A DNA stretch of 64,000 bases. Source: Bisporella sp. PMI_857. Its lineage: Eukaryota; Ascomycota; Leotiomycetes; Helotiales; Helotiaceae. The stretch spans positions 1-64,000 of the forward strand of contig JAJSPD010000068.1 of the NCBI GenBank assembly GCA_021307315.1. The letters are read 5' to 3'. The notes beneath the pieces were generated by a model, which was not told the origin of the DNA, made no database searches, and was given only the letters and a program-made list of their open reading frames with translations. How positions within the stretch are numbered: position 1 is the first letter of the stretch; every line of letters starts with the position of its first letter. This document shows, one piece after another, positions 45,234-56,736 of this stretch. The position numbers and the translations under genes were made by a program.

Positions 45234-46683
45234 TACCAGTGTTTACCCGGATTGGCGGTAGATTTAGATGTTGATGACTTCGCAAGACTTCTTAGATCAC
45301 ACTTTCCTATGTCTGGAACTCTTATTGCGACAATGAGACTCTCCCGAACAGCTCTCCTTGGACAAGCCACAAATTGTGGTCAAGTGCATAGCTTTCGAGT
45401 GGTGAGCGCAGTCTCGATATTCGCTGGTGCGCAGAGAAGCCCCTTTAAGCTCAATAAAGACACGGATCCTGCTAAACGATAAAGAACTTTGACTAAGAGC
45501 AGGCAAAGTAACCAGATAGAACCTCAAACCGTTAATAGGACAACATTAGGTAGATTGAAAGGACAAATCTCAAAGCAATGAAGTTGTCGGAAGAATGAAT
45601 GGAAAGGAGGGTATGGTGCCATGAAACAGGGATGCAAATTGTGGTTTCGGCATGATGCACTGGAAGGGCACAGCGGGTGTCTCGCCCCCACAGTCTGCAA
45701 CCCCTGAGGCTCTAAGCTTTCGAGGCTCAAGGGGCAAGGCTGGAAACTGCTGCTATTGGTAGCAAACAGTGGACTCTCGAGCAGACCTGCGCATAGGGAA
45801 GAGTGAGGGTGACTGGTCTTGGTGATGAAGAGGAAGACGGATCTAATCCTGGTCTTGGCAAGGCGGAGCGACAGCACTAATGAACCTTGCCAAGGCACAA
45901 GACAAGTCAAACTTCACGTAATTCTTCAAACATTGTCGAAAATAAGACGAAGCTCTCGCCAATCAATAATCCAGGCTTCTTAAAACAGGCTAGACCTGCC
46001 AGGGCGCACGTACAGAAGTCGGAGTTCATTCAAGGTCTGATATCCTCTTCTCCAACGTAAATGCGATGCCCAAATCACCCCCTCGGGCTCCTCTATCGTC
46101 ACGATGAGATCTTCGCGTGATGACAGACATTGGGAGGCTCTAGAGGATCTTGCGAGCACTCGATTGGCATTGTGAAACTCCGGTCACGAAGAAATGTATT
46201 GAACCTGGGGACGAAGCTATTCCCACTTACATTTTGCGCGTGGTGGCATAATATGGTCAACCGAGTCATCGAAAAGATCGGCGTCGTGTAGGGCAGCGAA
46301 TAGGAAAATTTCAACCGACATCCCCGCGAGGCGAGGAACCCACAGGATATTGGTAAAATGCAAAAATTTCAGCACTGGGTGATTAAATCACTTTTAAAGT
46401 CCGAAACCTTGGGTTTGAACCTAAATCTTTAACTAATATATACAATTTTTGTTCGCAATTTTTGCGTTGGCTTAATTAATTACGATTGAATTGAGATTCT
46501 TCTGTCACGATCACAAGTCCTAGAGTACCAGGCGTCCCAGGATGACAAGGAAACCTAGGGTGGAGGTCCCAGGAGCTCGTGGGAACCAGGGGACAAGGGT
46601 TGCCCAGGACACCTCAGCACCGTTATAGGAAGTATTACATAATCTGGCCAGGAAGGCCCAGAGACCAGGGGGTGTCAGTTGAT

Positions 46684-46722
46684 GGAGTCTAGAGGAGTCT
46701 AGAGGAGTCAGGGGAGTCAGGG
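46684..46722. repeat. 10-bp minisatellite, four units
   Basis: GGAGTCTAGA occurs twice, followed by two copies of (G)GAGTCAGGG. It lies in repeat-derived sequence. Confidence 0.7.
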
Positions 46723-47031
46723 TGGACTCCTGGGACTCTATGAGGCTCTAACGCATTACATAGTATATATATTAGTCAAATGTCTTTGGATAAGGCCTTG
46801 TGCTCAAATCATAATTTAATTATCTGAATATACGTTTATTTGGCCAGCTTTGTACCGTCCTTACTTCTACGTGAGAAACCCCCATTTAGTTTATTTCAAT
46901 ATACTGTGCCAACCAAAGTGCCCCAAGCCCTCTACGCAGCCTAGAGTAACCAAGAACGTTGCATCTTTAACTACTACTTTATTTGTTTACTAAATATATT
47001 ACACTTTATAATCTTAATTTGTTTACATTTC

Positions 47032-47187
47032 TGTCACGGAGAAGTGGGGTGCTCATAAGTGTGCGACCCACTTTCCTAGGCTATAAGAGCCTACCTGGCC
47101 TGACCTCTAGTTCTACAAGTAAGAATACACGCAAGTGCCGCACACGTTGCTCTAGCTCTCGCAGGACGTATGAGCTGCTCCGTGACA
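47032..47187. repeat. Solo LTR with 10-bp inverted ends
   Basis: 156 bp beginning TGTCACGGAG and ending CTCCGTGACA, a perfect 10-bp inverted match. Flanks are ATTTC and ATTTA, so the target duplication is imperfect by one base. No internal element is attached. Confidence 0.7.
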
Positions 47188-47988
47188 ATTTATTAGGAAT
47201 AAAAGTATACTTTACCAGCTTTAAAACAAGCGCTTTCCCAAGCATTTTGATTTATAACAACAATAAAACGTATAGGAAATCTATAAGCCGGAACTATCCT
47301 CTGCTACTATTGCCAAAATGGTAAGCTCGCCAGTCACATTGCGGATCCCGCTGACTTCTCTACCCCAGGCATAAATACAAATAGTTAGCGAATTGGAATT
47401 CAATTCAGTGGTCATCCTTAATTCGAATAGTAAAGATGAAATGGAAGTCACCACTGCCGATAACAACCTCGGTGATTGACGGGTCAAACGTCCTAGGTTT
47501 GCGAAGAAAGGCAACGCCATGCCAGCCACTGCTCGGCCCAGCTCCCTTGAAGGGTTGGCCAAAGCTTGTTCTGATGACGAGGGCAAGGCCGACGGAAGTC
47601 ACGTACATGTACTAGAGTTACGACGAGTGCGTTCAAAGATCATCTCAACACAGAAGCTACGTGGCTCGCTGCTGCTTCAACGAGATGTAATACTGCCCGC
47701 AAGCTCTTCGCGAAGCAAAGACAACATCTTACAGCACTTGAGGCCCTCGACGTCAAACGCTGCCAAATCTTTCCACGGGTAGAAGTGAGCTTGTTTGGAC
47801 TTCGTTTCTTCTTTGGTCTTACTACGGTCCGCAGTAGAATTAGAAAACGCGAGGCAATAGTTAAAGCTAAGCTAATAGATTTCCTATCTGCCCGATCGCC
47901 TAGATACCTTCCTTTCAGGAAATGGGGCTGAACACTCCCCAAAGCCCTTCCCACCTCCCCTATACTGGTCCACATTTCACATTCCATC

Positions 47989-49169
47989 CTACGACCCTTT
48001 TAAGACCTGTGAAACATACAGACTCCTCACCTCCTTTCTCTCCTCAGCAATCCTCCCCGCCTCCTCCTCCACCTCCTTCAACGCCTTCGACGCCTCCTCA
48101 CTCAACTTCGCTGCCTCCGCCAACTTACCTTGCTCCGCCTTCGCCACTGCCTGGCTCGCCTTGTGCCTCACGCCCTGCACATCCCTCGCCAGCTCCGCCA
48201 GATCGCTCTGTAGATCCTCCGTCTTGGCTGTGAGCTCCTTAATCGCGCTCTTGATGTTCTGGCCGTGTTTCGCAGCCCTCTCCCGGGCGGAAATGTCCTG
48301 GTTCCGGGCCGCTTGGAAGTTGGTATAGGCATTCCTAGCCGCTCGGGCTTGGGCATACGCGCTCTCTGCGTTTGCAGACGCTCTACTCGTGGCGTCTGCA
48401 TAGTTATTCACCTGCGTGGACCCCGAGTTCTGCCATCCGCCGTAGCTCCGCCGCGCACTCTCCGCCTCACTGCTCGCCGTCCGACTATAGTCGTTCGCGC
48501 TTTGGATTGCCTCCGTCGCGGTCTCAATCGCAGCCCATGCGCTGCTCGCCGCGTCGAAGAAATCCGAGGCTTTTATCCCCTCAGCCTGCCGGGCGTCACG
48601 GAACGCTTGATTACCGTGCACCAGAGCATCGTGCTCGTAGCGGGTCGCAGCATCGACATCTTCCTTGGCAGAGGTATGCGCGATGGTAGCGCGGGCGCAG
48701 AGATTGTTGGCTGTGTCCACGATGTCGCGGATGTCTTCGCGGAAGTGCTGCAGCGTATATTGCCATGTTAGGGCCAGGGCGCTGACGAACCAGGTCGACG
48801 TCCAGGGGAGGACGGCGCGCAGGAGGAGGAGAATCCAGATGGTACCATCCGGGGAGGACTGGTAGAGATTTTGCAGGGAAGGACCGTATTTTGTGAGGCC
48901 GTAGCGGAGCGGCCCCGAGAAATTGGACTTGGAGGAGAGGATGCTGAGAAGGGCAATGGAGATGGAGATTATAGCCGGGTTTAAGTACGGACTGAGTCCG
49001 GAGGGGATGTTCCAGCTTACTATTGCTGGGGTGAATGCGAGGAAGAGTATGGCTGCTGGTTTTGGTTAGAAGACATAAAGTGTAAGAGATACTGGAATTC
49101 AAGCCTACTTTGATACGGGCCCAAGGCCTTCAACCACTCCGTGATACCCTTGATACTTGGGTCCGCCAT
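47989..49169 (-). CDS. Gene A: membrane protein with long Ala-rich helical tail
   Basis: Two exons, 49169-49109 and 49055-47989, joined over a 53-nt intron (GTAGGC...ACCAG), give 375 aa. A second AG three bases on would remove one Ala. Hydrophobic segments: AILFLAFTPAIVSW (22-35), PAIISISIALLSIL (47-60) and GTIWILLLLRAVLPW through VSALALTW (91-118). Between them is SGPLRYGLTKYG. From residue 120 to the end the protein is Ala/Glu/Lys-rich and helical, as in coiled-coil bundles, with ASDFFDAASSAWAAIETATE at 184-203. It is a divergent paralogue of gene B at 54226, sharing GPLR(Y/F)G and DFFxxAxxAWxAIxT. No known family. A membrane-anchored helical bundle is what the sequence shows; pore or scaffold roles are inference. 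Confidence 0.8.
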
Positions 49170-50588
49170 ACTTTGACAAAAATCTTGGTTTAACAACAGG
49201 TCCCCTAAGCAAATTCCCAAGCGCCCTGCTATGAAATAAAGACTTTAACTATAGTATTGTGGAAGAGCAGAGAGACCATTCAACTCTGTCAGTGTATGGG
49301 GGATTTTGGGGTTACCATTTCTGACCAGACGGGAGCCCGAGCTCGCTCCGTCTGACGCTCATGCATGGTGCCAGCGCTGCATAAGACGTGCAGCGAACTG
49401 CAGTCCCAGCTGAATAGGCTAAAAGCTTTGCAAGAAGTGAAAAAGTGCGGCTGAGGGCCAGCACACTGGCTAAGCCTGAAGCATCCCAACCATTCCCCCA
49501 CTCTCTATGCAACATTTGACCTTAGAACAAGACAGCTCTGCAGAACAACAGCCTTTTACATATAACATGTTCCTCCGGCGCCCCGCCCTCCCCCGCTCTT
49601 GTGGCTCGCTTCACAACTACCACTTCATATCAGCAACGCCACCGCATGGCATGTGGAGGCGCTAACATGCCCTGGTCCGCAGCTAGCTGCGAAGCAAAGG
49701 CCACTCGCGCAGCTAGTAGTATTCCTTCTAAGCTTAAATAGAAATCAATCAAGCTTCGCGTTGCACACAAATTATCGGGTTTGCTAATACTAGCGCCAGC
49801 CGTGAATTCACAGCACAATGGAGTGGAGCCCAGCGACGTATTTCTCCGACCTCCTCATCCTCAGCCGCAATATCATCGAGCTCGCATAGCCCAAGACATA
49901 CATAGTATAGTGAAGCGGGCTTTACCGTCACCGCCATGCAGCGAGGCGTTCGCGGCTATACCCTCCGGCTTGCACGAGGGCTGGAGCATCTTGGGTGCGC
50001 GCAGACAGGCCACGGTCTCGACCTTGAGGATTTGACTGGCGCGACTGATTACTTGTACGTGCATCAACACGGATAACGTGGTATCTGCTGGCTGTGATCG
50101 GGTTGGGAATGCTGCATAATTTGGTCACGGTAGGTGCGCCGCAACGTCCAGCTGCACTGGGACTCCCGATTGAGCCCGCCTTTGACGAATGAAGACGGCG
50201 GTGGCGTGGAAGTATTTACTGATTCGAAGATTATGTGGATGTTGATGAAACTGGAAGAGAAGTGTCAGGGCTTCGGAAAAGCGCTCGTCGAGGAATTATT
50301 TCACGGAGAGCTGAGGGGTTGGGGAGTAACACGGTGGGAATCGACAGATATTGGACAAAGAGGATAGCTGTTACGGCAGGCTCAGGAAGACTAAAGGCGG
50401 AAGGTTATGGCAAGCAAGCAACAGAACACCATAGCCGATAACCCCGTTGTAGCCTAAGAAACCGAACACCAACTTTAGCTGAAAGGTACTTGATATTTCC
50501 CGGAAATGTAATCAGTTTGCATGCTAAATATATGTCCTCGCAGCGCTGCATTTCATTTACAGTCCTCCTGAGACTATCTAAAGAGCTT
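49170..50588. other. Gap in the 48-58 kb locus, no supported gene
   Basis: Short frames on both strands only. The plus-strand frame at 50134-50367 (EVFTDSKIMWMLMKLEEKCQ...) looks protein-like but has no family, and no start or exons complete it. It may be a remnant of another member of the locus. Confidence 0.4.
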
Positions 50589-52021
50589 CTAATACGGGCA
50601 CCCGCCGCCTCTTCCAAGCCATGCTGCCCTTTGAGCATCTATAAATGGCTTGTTAGCCGCATCTTGAGCCACTAGTTGTGCCGTCAAGGCTGCTCCCTGT
50701 GCTAGCAGAGCAGCTTGTTTCTGGTCCTCGATCTGTTGCTGGGTCGGACCGATCTGTTGAGGCATCATTGGCGGCGCTGCCGGCTGTGCGGTCCAAAACC
50801 CATTGAATGCTGGTGCTCCCCCAGGTCCCCAGCCATATCCATAATTTAGGCCGTAGGGTTGCGGGATCGGTGGCTGAATTGCAAAATTGGGGACGGGTGC
50901 GTTAGCAGGGAACTCGAGTCCTTCCGGAACTTGTAAGGTCCAGCTGGAAGTGATGAAATCGCTATTGATGACGCTTGCTACCGTGTTTGAAAGATACCCA
51001 TAAGGGATCACGTGCATCTGCCAGTACCACCACTTGGTATTTCGGTGAGTCTTCATTTGCAGGTACATGACCTGTTCGCCGAATACCAGTCGCACCCAGT
51101 ATTTGATGACTGGTCTACCCCCATACCCAATTGGAATCAAGATGCCTAGGACGCCAGCTCGAGACAAGTCTGCACATTCGGACTTCGTCCAGCCACCGTA
51201 ACTCAAGGCGACCCGCATGTTGCCCTCTTCAGATATTGCGTAAGGAGTGGTACTTCGCGCCGTGTCTGGAGCATGCCCTCTTGGCGCCTCGGTTGACACT
51301 GCGTAAAGTCCCAATGTGTCTTCAAGCCTGTTAGCCAGCTTTTTCTCGTTGGCTTTCCCTAACAAATCGGATACTTTGACCCTTACACGGGCTGATCTCC
51401 AATCGCTTGACAAGTATTCATTCTTGGGGACATCACGATCAAGTCAGCTATCTAAAGATTTCGCTCTTACCAACGAGTGCGCCCACATACCTTAAATGCA
51501 AACCACTTGAGATATCTCTGCTGCGGGCTAGTGACGCGCCAATCACGCAGTGGCTCGATGCCATATGTTTCATATGGGTATTCTCGACGCACGTCGAGCT
51601 TGTCGTGCCCCCCCGCAGGCCATTTCCAGATCGAACTCTGTGCGCCACTGCCCACAGTAAAGATCGATCGACTGCCCGGAGATACCCTGAATTGGCCTTG
51701 TGGACGATAGACCCCGTCCGCAACTACAATCCAGGCCTCCTCAAAATACTCAAAAAAGAGAAAGTACCGCCAGTCCGTGATATCGGGCAGCCCAGACACT
51801 GGAGATAAGGCCAAGCTCCAATCGTCAAATGTCATGTCATTGACTTTTCCGATGTAGCATGCCTGGATCTGACGCTGTCTTGCATTGCTCAAATCCCCCA
51901 AGTAGATACAGTACCCGTCCATTGTACCGATCGTAAGACGTGCGGTTTTTCTGTTCATTTGTCCTCCGCCAGGCCGCGGGAATTTTTTCATACGTCCGTT
52001 GGTGAGGCTTACGCGAAGCAT
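50589..52021 (-). CDS. Gene C: uncharacterised protein with Gly/Pro/Gln-rich C-terminus
   Basis: Two exons, 52021-51491 and 51422-50589, with a 68-nt intron (GTATGT donor, CTGAC branch, CCCCAAG acceptor), give 454 aa. The start has a strong context (GCCACCATGC). The N-terminal half reads as beta strands: LTIGTMDGYCIYLGDL, ITDWRYFLFFEYFEEAWIVV, RSIFTVGSGAQSSIWKW. The second half has ARVRVKVSDLLGKANEKKL, MRVALSYGGWTKSECADL, HRNTKWWYWQMHVIPYGY, a Pro/Gly/Tyr stretch (QPYGLNYGYGWGPGG), then a Gln/Ala helix. No signal peptide or membrane segment. I do not recognise the family; repeated Trp/Tyr strands suggest a beta-sandwich or propeller-like binding fold. It starts 185 bases after the end of the HET-like gene on the same strand. 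Confidence 0.8.
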
Positions 52022-52206
52022 GGTGGCGTTGATAACGTGTGGGTGCGACTAAAGGTGGCGTTCCATTAGCAAATAGTGTTCAGGAAGTGGTACTTGCATG
52101 TCAGAGAGCGAGATGGCTCTATAATGCCGTATATAGTATGTGAATATATAAAGTCAGTTTCGCTTACTACTTAGTAGTTAGTAGAAGTCTCAACCCTCAA
52201 TGTGTA

Positions 52207-53580
52207 TTACATTCGGAGAGGTTTCTTACCTTGGGTGAGGAATCTAATGTCATATTTCTTGATATAGTACTGCGAGTCATCCACATGGTATCCAACCCAA
52301 TCTACCCACTCGTAGTCACCTTCGATGAAAGGCATTTCAGGAGGTGTGTCATCAGAGTCCTCGTCTGCACCTTCCACGTGAGGAAAGTTAAACACGATTT
52401 TAGAATCATCGCTGCGAGGAATATTGCTCCCTATGAGACCGCCGATGGTGAGCCATACAGGACCGATCTCCCATCTCGCGGCCGCCTTCCTAGCCAGGTC
52501 GTTGAAGAGAAACTCTGGTTCTCGGTTTTTGCGGTACGGGTCGATTTGAAGGTCGAATATGCCCATGATGCTGTACGCGACGTCAACAGGATGCGTCGAA
52601 GTTCGCATGAACATGCTTCTCCAGACTCCGGTATACTTTATTCTGCGGTTACTAGAAAGTGCAATGCGTAGGGCTCGCCGAGGAGAGTCGCTGGGGTTGC
52701 TTTTTTCACCATCCAGAACCTTAACGATTCGTGAAATACCAAATATGGGTTGCGCATCCGCTAGGTCTAGGAGGTCCAATAGCTTGATCAGGTAGAGATT
52801 GGCGTCGGGTTGATATGTGTCTTCGGCTACTACGTGACGAAAACGATATACATCAGGTAAGTATGGGCCATACTTGCGCACATTTCCTTGGCCCTTATCG
52901 GCTTTCACGTATATGAAGATCCGAGGATTTAGAACCGCCTCCTGTAAAGTCCATGCTCTGTCCATCCAGCCAGTCGCTTCGTCAATCCAGGTCACGGCTG
53001 GAATGCCCCCAATCATAGTAATGACACTGTCAGCATTCCTGTATATGTCTGCCATCATGCAGATCTGGAGGCCCTTCTCCTTGTCATTTCGTCCTCGCCG
53101 ATCAAGCTGGGTAACCTGGTCAAGGCAAAGGAGATCCAGCCAAATATACTTCAAGTTCAAGTACGTCGCAGCATTTCCCACCTGTCTCAAACCATTCCAA
53201 GTCAGCTTTTTTTGGTCAGTGGTGCCTTTTCTTTTGCCATCAATGTCAACCAAGAGCAGGGCGCTGCCATCGGCCTCCGCCAGGTCGTTCATTTGTTGGT
53301 TGACCTCATATCCGTACCCCCAGACGTGCGATATAGCGGCATATGCGGTATCATACCAGTCGTTGACTTCCTGCAGCCTTGGATAATGGCCATTTCCCCA
53401 CCAAATTCTTGAATATTCGTACAAATTTATTTCTGGATCGGTCTTGAGCAGTCCGGCAACTTCGACGACGCGAAAAGCGCCGGGCCTGCGATGTCCTCCC
53501 GCCAGAAGGTTCTTGTAATTGAAATCATTTCCTGACGATTTCGTCAATGTAAACAAAAAATTGGGGCTGGGAGGGGCCAT
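52207..53580 (-). CDS. Gene D: HET-like protein
   Basis: 457 aa from the first ATG (MAPPSPNFLFTLTKS); the frame extends four codons further to a TTG only. HET hallmarks are present in divergent form: YAAISHVWGYGYEV, NLKYIWLDLLCLDQVTQLDR, MMADIYRNADSVITMIGG, MDRAWTLQEAVLNPRIF and HPVDVAYSIMGIFDLQIDP. In place of the usual WIDAxCINQ it has WLDLLCLDQ, the variant seen in a HET subgroup. At the end, FLTQ|GTAAGAA followed by TACTAAC and ...AAGTAG is a good intron. If used, it replaces the last seven residues by a tail ending near 52067. The role is probably recognition or death signalling, acting with its neighbours; this is inference. Confidence 0.88.
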   Translation of the reverse strand: MAPPSPNFLFTLTKSSGNDFNYKNLLAGGHRRPGAFRVVEVAGLLKTDPEINLYEYSRIWWGNGHYPRLQEVNDWYDTAYAAISHVWGYGYEVNQQMNDLAEADGSALLLVDIDGKRKGTTDQKKLTWNGLRQVGNAATYLNLKYIWLDLLCLDQVTQLDRRGRNDKEKGLQICMMADIYRNADSVITMIGGIPAVTWIDEATGWMDRAWTLQEAVLNPRIFIYVKADKGQGNVRKYGPYLPDVYRFRHVVAEDTYQPDANLYLIKLLDLLDLADAQPIFGISRIVKVLDGEKSNPSDSPRRALRIALSSNRRIKYTGVWRSMFMRTSTHPVDVAYSIMGIFDLQIDPYRKNREPEFLFNDLARKAAARWEIGPVWLTIGGLIGSNIPRSDDSKIVFNFPHVEGADEDSDDTPPEMPFIEGDYEWVDWVGYHVDDSQYYIKKYDIRFLTQGKKPLRM

Positions 53581-54225
53581 GGCCGATTTCAATTTTGAGC
53601 CCGTGCGAGGTGTTGAGCAGCAGTCGATTGGTTGTCAGATGGATCAACATGTATGGCTGGGTGCACCTGCAAGATATCTCGATGCGGAACGGGGTTCCAC
53701 GAGCATACGAAGAGGGCACAAAAGAATGATATCCCTCCCATAGCTTTGGGGAGTTACATTTTCCAATATCAAAACAAAACTTCCGCATAGGTTGTTGTGC
53801 AGAAATGCTTACTGCAGATGATTGAGTGGCGTTCAGACTTCGGGCTTTGCAGGCATAGATGGTTCCGGTGTATTTGAAACTCGTTCGTAGAGTCTCATCC
53901 ACAGGCTACTAACGCGCAGCAGTGCGGCAGGCCGAGCTGAAAACCCCGCAGCAACGTGTCATCTGTCACCCTGCATATGTTGATGCACACAGGAGCAGCA
54001 AGCCATCTGCATGCGAAGCAAAACCCAGCTCAGTACCTTTCACGGCGAAGTCGGAAGCTGGTCGTTAAGGTAAAGGATGCGGCTGGGAAACCGAGGATTG
54101 TTAAGCGTAAGTTGGCGCACGCAGCAGTCCTAAACAGCCTTCAACTCAGTCAGTAGAAGAACCGAAACGTAACCTTCTCGCGCCAAATAATATTCCTCTT
54201 GGATGCCCTCTTCAAGATTGAAACT
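53581..54225. promoter_or_regulatory. Divergent upstream region of genes D and B
   Basis: 645 bp between the ATGs of the HET-like gene (minus) and gene B (plus). A minus-strand frame over 53525-53902 overlaps the HET start but opens with GTG and has no splice join that extends the HET protein. The two genes could share a promoter. Confidence 0.4.
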
Positions 54226-55709
54226 ATGTCCCCGCCATTTGGCAATGATCTGTATCCTGCGCTTCAAACACTGTCAAAGTTCTCGGAACCACACGTGAAA
54301 TGTAAGTCTTTCTGAGAGCATCCCAAAATTTGTAGCTTACAGATCAGCCAGCTCTTCTTCTTGTCGCCTTATTATTTAACCCGTTTCCGCATCTACTTCC
54401 CGACTGGAAATCCGTTGTCCCAGCCCAAGCCGCCCAGCCTCTTCTTATTCTCGCTTTTGCCTATATCACTGGATTTTTGAAGCTTCCAAATGTTGATCCC
54501 AGTAACAGTGCGTGGGTATATTTGGCGGGGCCTTTATTGGCATTCAAGACAGTTTCCGAACGTATTGGAATATATTTCAAAGGTAGTCTCTCGCCCGAGC
54601 CTATGAAACCATTCTAATAACTGCTCCAAGTCGGATTGTTGATGTCGTTGGCATGTTATATGCCTATTTACTATGGCGTCCCTCTATATTTCCAGCCTTG
54701 GGTGTATGGACTTTCCTTCGCAATTATCGTTGTAATCGGCTTCTTCGCCCCGACTGCAAAATTCTACGGTCCTCTCCGCTTTGGCTACCTCGAGTACTCC
54801 GAATACTATGCCAAGATCTACGGCCTCCTCCTCGACTGGTGGGTGTTCTCGGCCTTGTTCCTCGTGTTCTCCCTTGTCCTCCTGCCTTTTGTCGGTCTCG
54901 GTTTTGTTGCTTTGTCCCTCAGTGCCTGGGGCTACGTGTACCTAGAGTACAACGAACAGTTACGGGAAATGACCGATGAAGTCGCGGCATATGTGGCTCA
55001 GGGAGCCGTCGCAACCAACTCAGCCCGCGGGTATGCCACCGCAACCAGACACTATGAAGCTCAGCTTCTGGAAATGGCAGCCGCGACGCGCCGCGACGCA
55101 CTGCTTGCTGCCTCAGTCAGAACAACCGACTTCTTTCACGTTGCTAGCGAAGCATGGGGGGCGATAGGCACTGTCACGCAACCAGTGGAAGACGCAAAGA
55201 GCAAGGCAGCCGAGCTGGTGGATGCATCTTTCGATGCTGATGAGGCTGACAAGCCGGGCGGGGAGGGGGGGCGAGCAGCAGTTCTTTCGAAATATGTGTA
55301 TGAGACGGCTACAAAAACTCTTAATAAAGCAAAAGAGGTAGAGGCAAAGCTTCGTGATGCGCAAGAGGCGGTGCGACAGTCTGGCGAAGCAAAGACTGCA
55401 GACGAAAATGGACGGGCGGCAGTAAAACAGAATGCGAAGTCTGCTGCCGCGGCGGCCAGAACCCTCGCAAACAGGATCCGAGGGGTGCCCGAAGACCTTC
55501 TCGCGGTGGAGAAAGCGGCTTCTGATGTGAACAGGTATTCAGAGCGGGCAGTCGCTGCGGCTACGAATGGTGAAAAGGCGTCTGCTCGAAAGGTGGCCGA
55601 TGCCGCGAAGAGTGAGATGAAAACTGCCGTCACTTCGATGCAGACGCTGGAGGAAACTATGCACGGTGCTCATGAAATTTTACTCAAGTATTTAGAAAAA
55701 GAGAGCTGA
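54226..55709 (+). CDS. Gene B: membrane protein with long Ala-rich helical tail
   Basis: Three exons, 54226-54301, 54343-54582, 54631-55709, give 464 aa. Introns are 41 nt (GTAAGT...TTACAG) and 48 nt (GTAGTC, TCTAATAA branch, CCAAG). The first half has six or so hydrophobic segments: PALLLVALLFNPF, PLLILAFAYITGFL, WVYLAGPLLAF, VGLLMSLACYMPIYY, GLSFAIIVVIGFFAP and WWVFSALFLVFSLVLLPFVG. Then comes an Ala/Glu/Lys helical tail (from about 215) with TTDFFHVASEAWGAIGTVTQ at 270-289. GPLRFGYLEY precedes the last membrane pair. Motif order and spacing match gene A, though overall identity is low. It is likely an integral membrane protein with a cytosolic coiled-coil part. Confidence 0.82.
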
Positions 55710-56736
55710 TGTAGGACGAGTGGACAACAATACAGGAGATTCCGTAAAGGTGCCAATAAAACATCCCGGACATATCTCCGCTAGCTTCGCATGCGTCAAT
55801 AGTGACACATAGAGTATCACTCTAAGAGTTCACAACACAAAAATCTAGATAAACTAATACTATTTTCGGGCTACTTGGACTATTTTCTGTAATTTTTGAA
55901 GTTTTTTAATTTTTTCTGAGCACTTCTCAAAATCACAAAATTTTTGGTGTCAAAAAGGGCTTAAAGGGAACCTCCCGGGCATATAAACTCCAGGTGTCTA
56001 TACCAACTTCCCTTATGCAAGGAGCAGAAGTTCTCCTTTATGAGAGCAGAGTCAATAATCTCCTAGGGATATTTCCTGCACAGCGTTCAACAGACCCAAA
56101 TCTTTTGTCTAATCACATCATCCTCTCTCCGGATGAACAACCCCTGTCCATAGATAATTTATTGGGCGCTTTGTTGACGCGCATTAGTGATCAGAGAAGT
56201 GGGCATAGTCACCAAACGCTAGTATACAGATACGAAGGTCTTGTGGGTGGAACTCTCATCTCTAGACACTTTTTCCAGAGATTCCTGGACAGTCCGAGTT
56301 CCTGTGGCAAAGGCTGTGAATTCAGTAAAGGGAAGAGCTGTGGGTGAGCAGTCGGATCTCCTTATTTGTTGAAGTTGGAATGCGAGCTTTTACAGGAAAA
56401 CTCAGGGTGATTCAATTGCTTTTCTTTTTTGGTAAGACGTTTATGACTTTGAGCGCGTTAGGGAGTGACCCCACACAATCATTTCCAAGAATATTATGAC
56501 CGCAATTGAACAAATCCTATCCTATTCGGCATGTAGATTCGGTATTCTGTTCAACCCTAATATTCTAGTTAAACGTTAACCCAAATGCTTGCACATACAC
56601 GATGAAAAATACCTAAATGTGTATATTAATAGAATAACCTGACCACCTTACTTGTAAAAGTAAAGTAATATAAATTATGACCGTCACAAAGTTTGGGCTT
56701 TTTGTTGATTATTTCTTGGACCATTATAATTCTTTT
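55710..56736. other. Intergenic, no supported gene
   Basis: A plus-strand frame at 55994-56347 opens with GTG (first ATG at 56015) and reads MQGAEVLLYESRVNNLLG with no recognisable domain. It may be debris. The rest is AT-rich. Confidence 0.4.

Larger units (their letters stand above)
45234..47988. other. Gene-poor stretch with repeats
   Basis: Upstream flank of the DUF6536 gene, then repeat-derived sequence. Near 46502 a TGTCACGATC start resembles an LTR end but no partner end was found before 46980. A plus-strand segment 47607-47930 reads like the end of a protein (TTSAFKDHLNTEATWLAAAS, FAKQRQHLTALEALDVKR) after a TAG acceptor, but no upstream exon joins it. The minus strand at 47405-47608 is equally open. 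Confidence 0.4.

Noticed and set aside
45524..45910. 128-codon minus-strand frame upstream of the DUF6536 gene
   Set aside because: Composition-driven (Ser/Pro/Leu/Cys), no motif, and it lies in the promoter side of a convincing gene.
46390..46430. tRNA-like B box (GGTTCAAACCC on the minus strand)
   Set aside because: No paired T-stem, acceptor stem or A box can be drawn around it; it lies in repeat-like sequence.
47607..47930. Separate gene ending YLPFRKWG on the plus strand
   Set aside because: No upstream exon or ATG joins in frame, and the opposite strand is equally open, so it was left as a note.
48265..48771. 168-codon plus-strand frame opposite gene A
   Set aside because: It is the mirror of the Ala-rich coding region of gene A; Arg/Ser/Val composition is typical of antisense shadows.
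53525..53902. 125-codon minus-strand frame that could extend the HET-like protein N-terminus
   Set aside because: It begins with GTG, runs in another frame over the HET start, and no GT-AG pair joins it to the HET frame.
55136..55633. 165-codon minus-strand frame opposite gene B
   Set aside because: It is an antisense shadow of the Ala-rich tail; no start context or domain.
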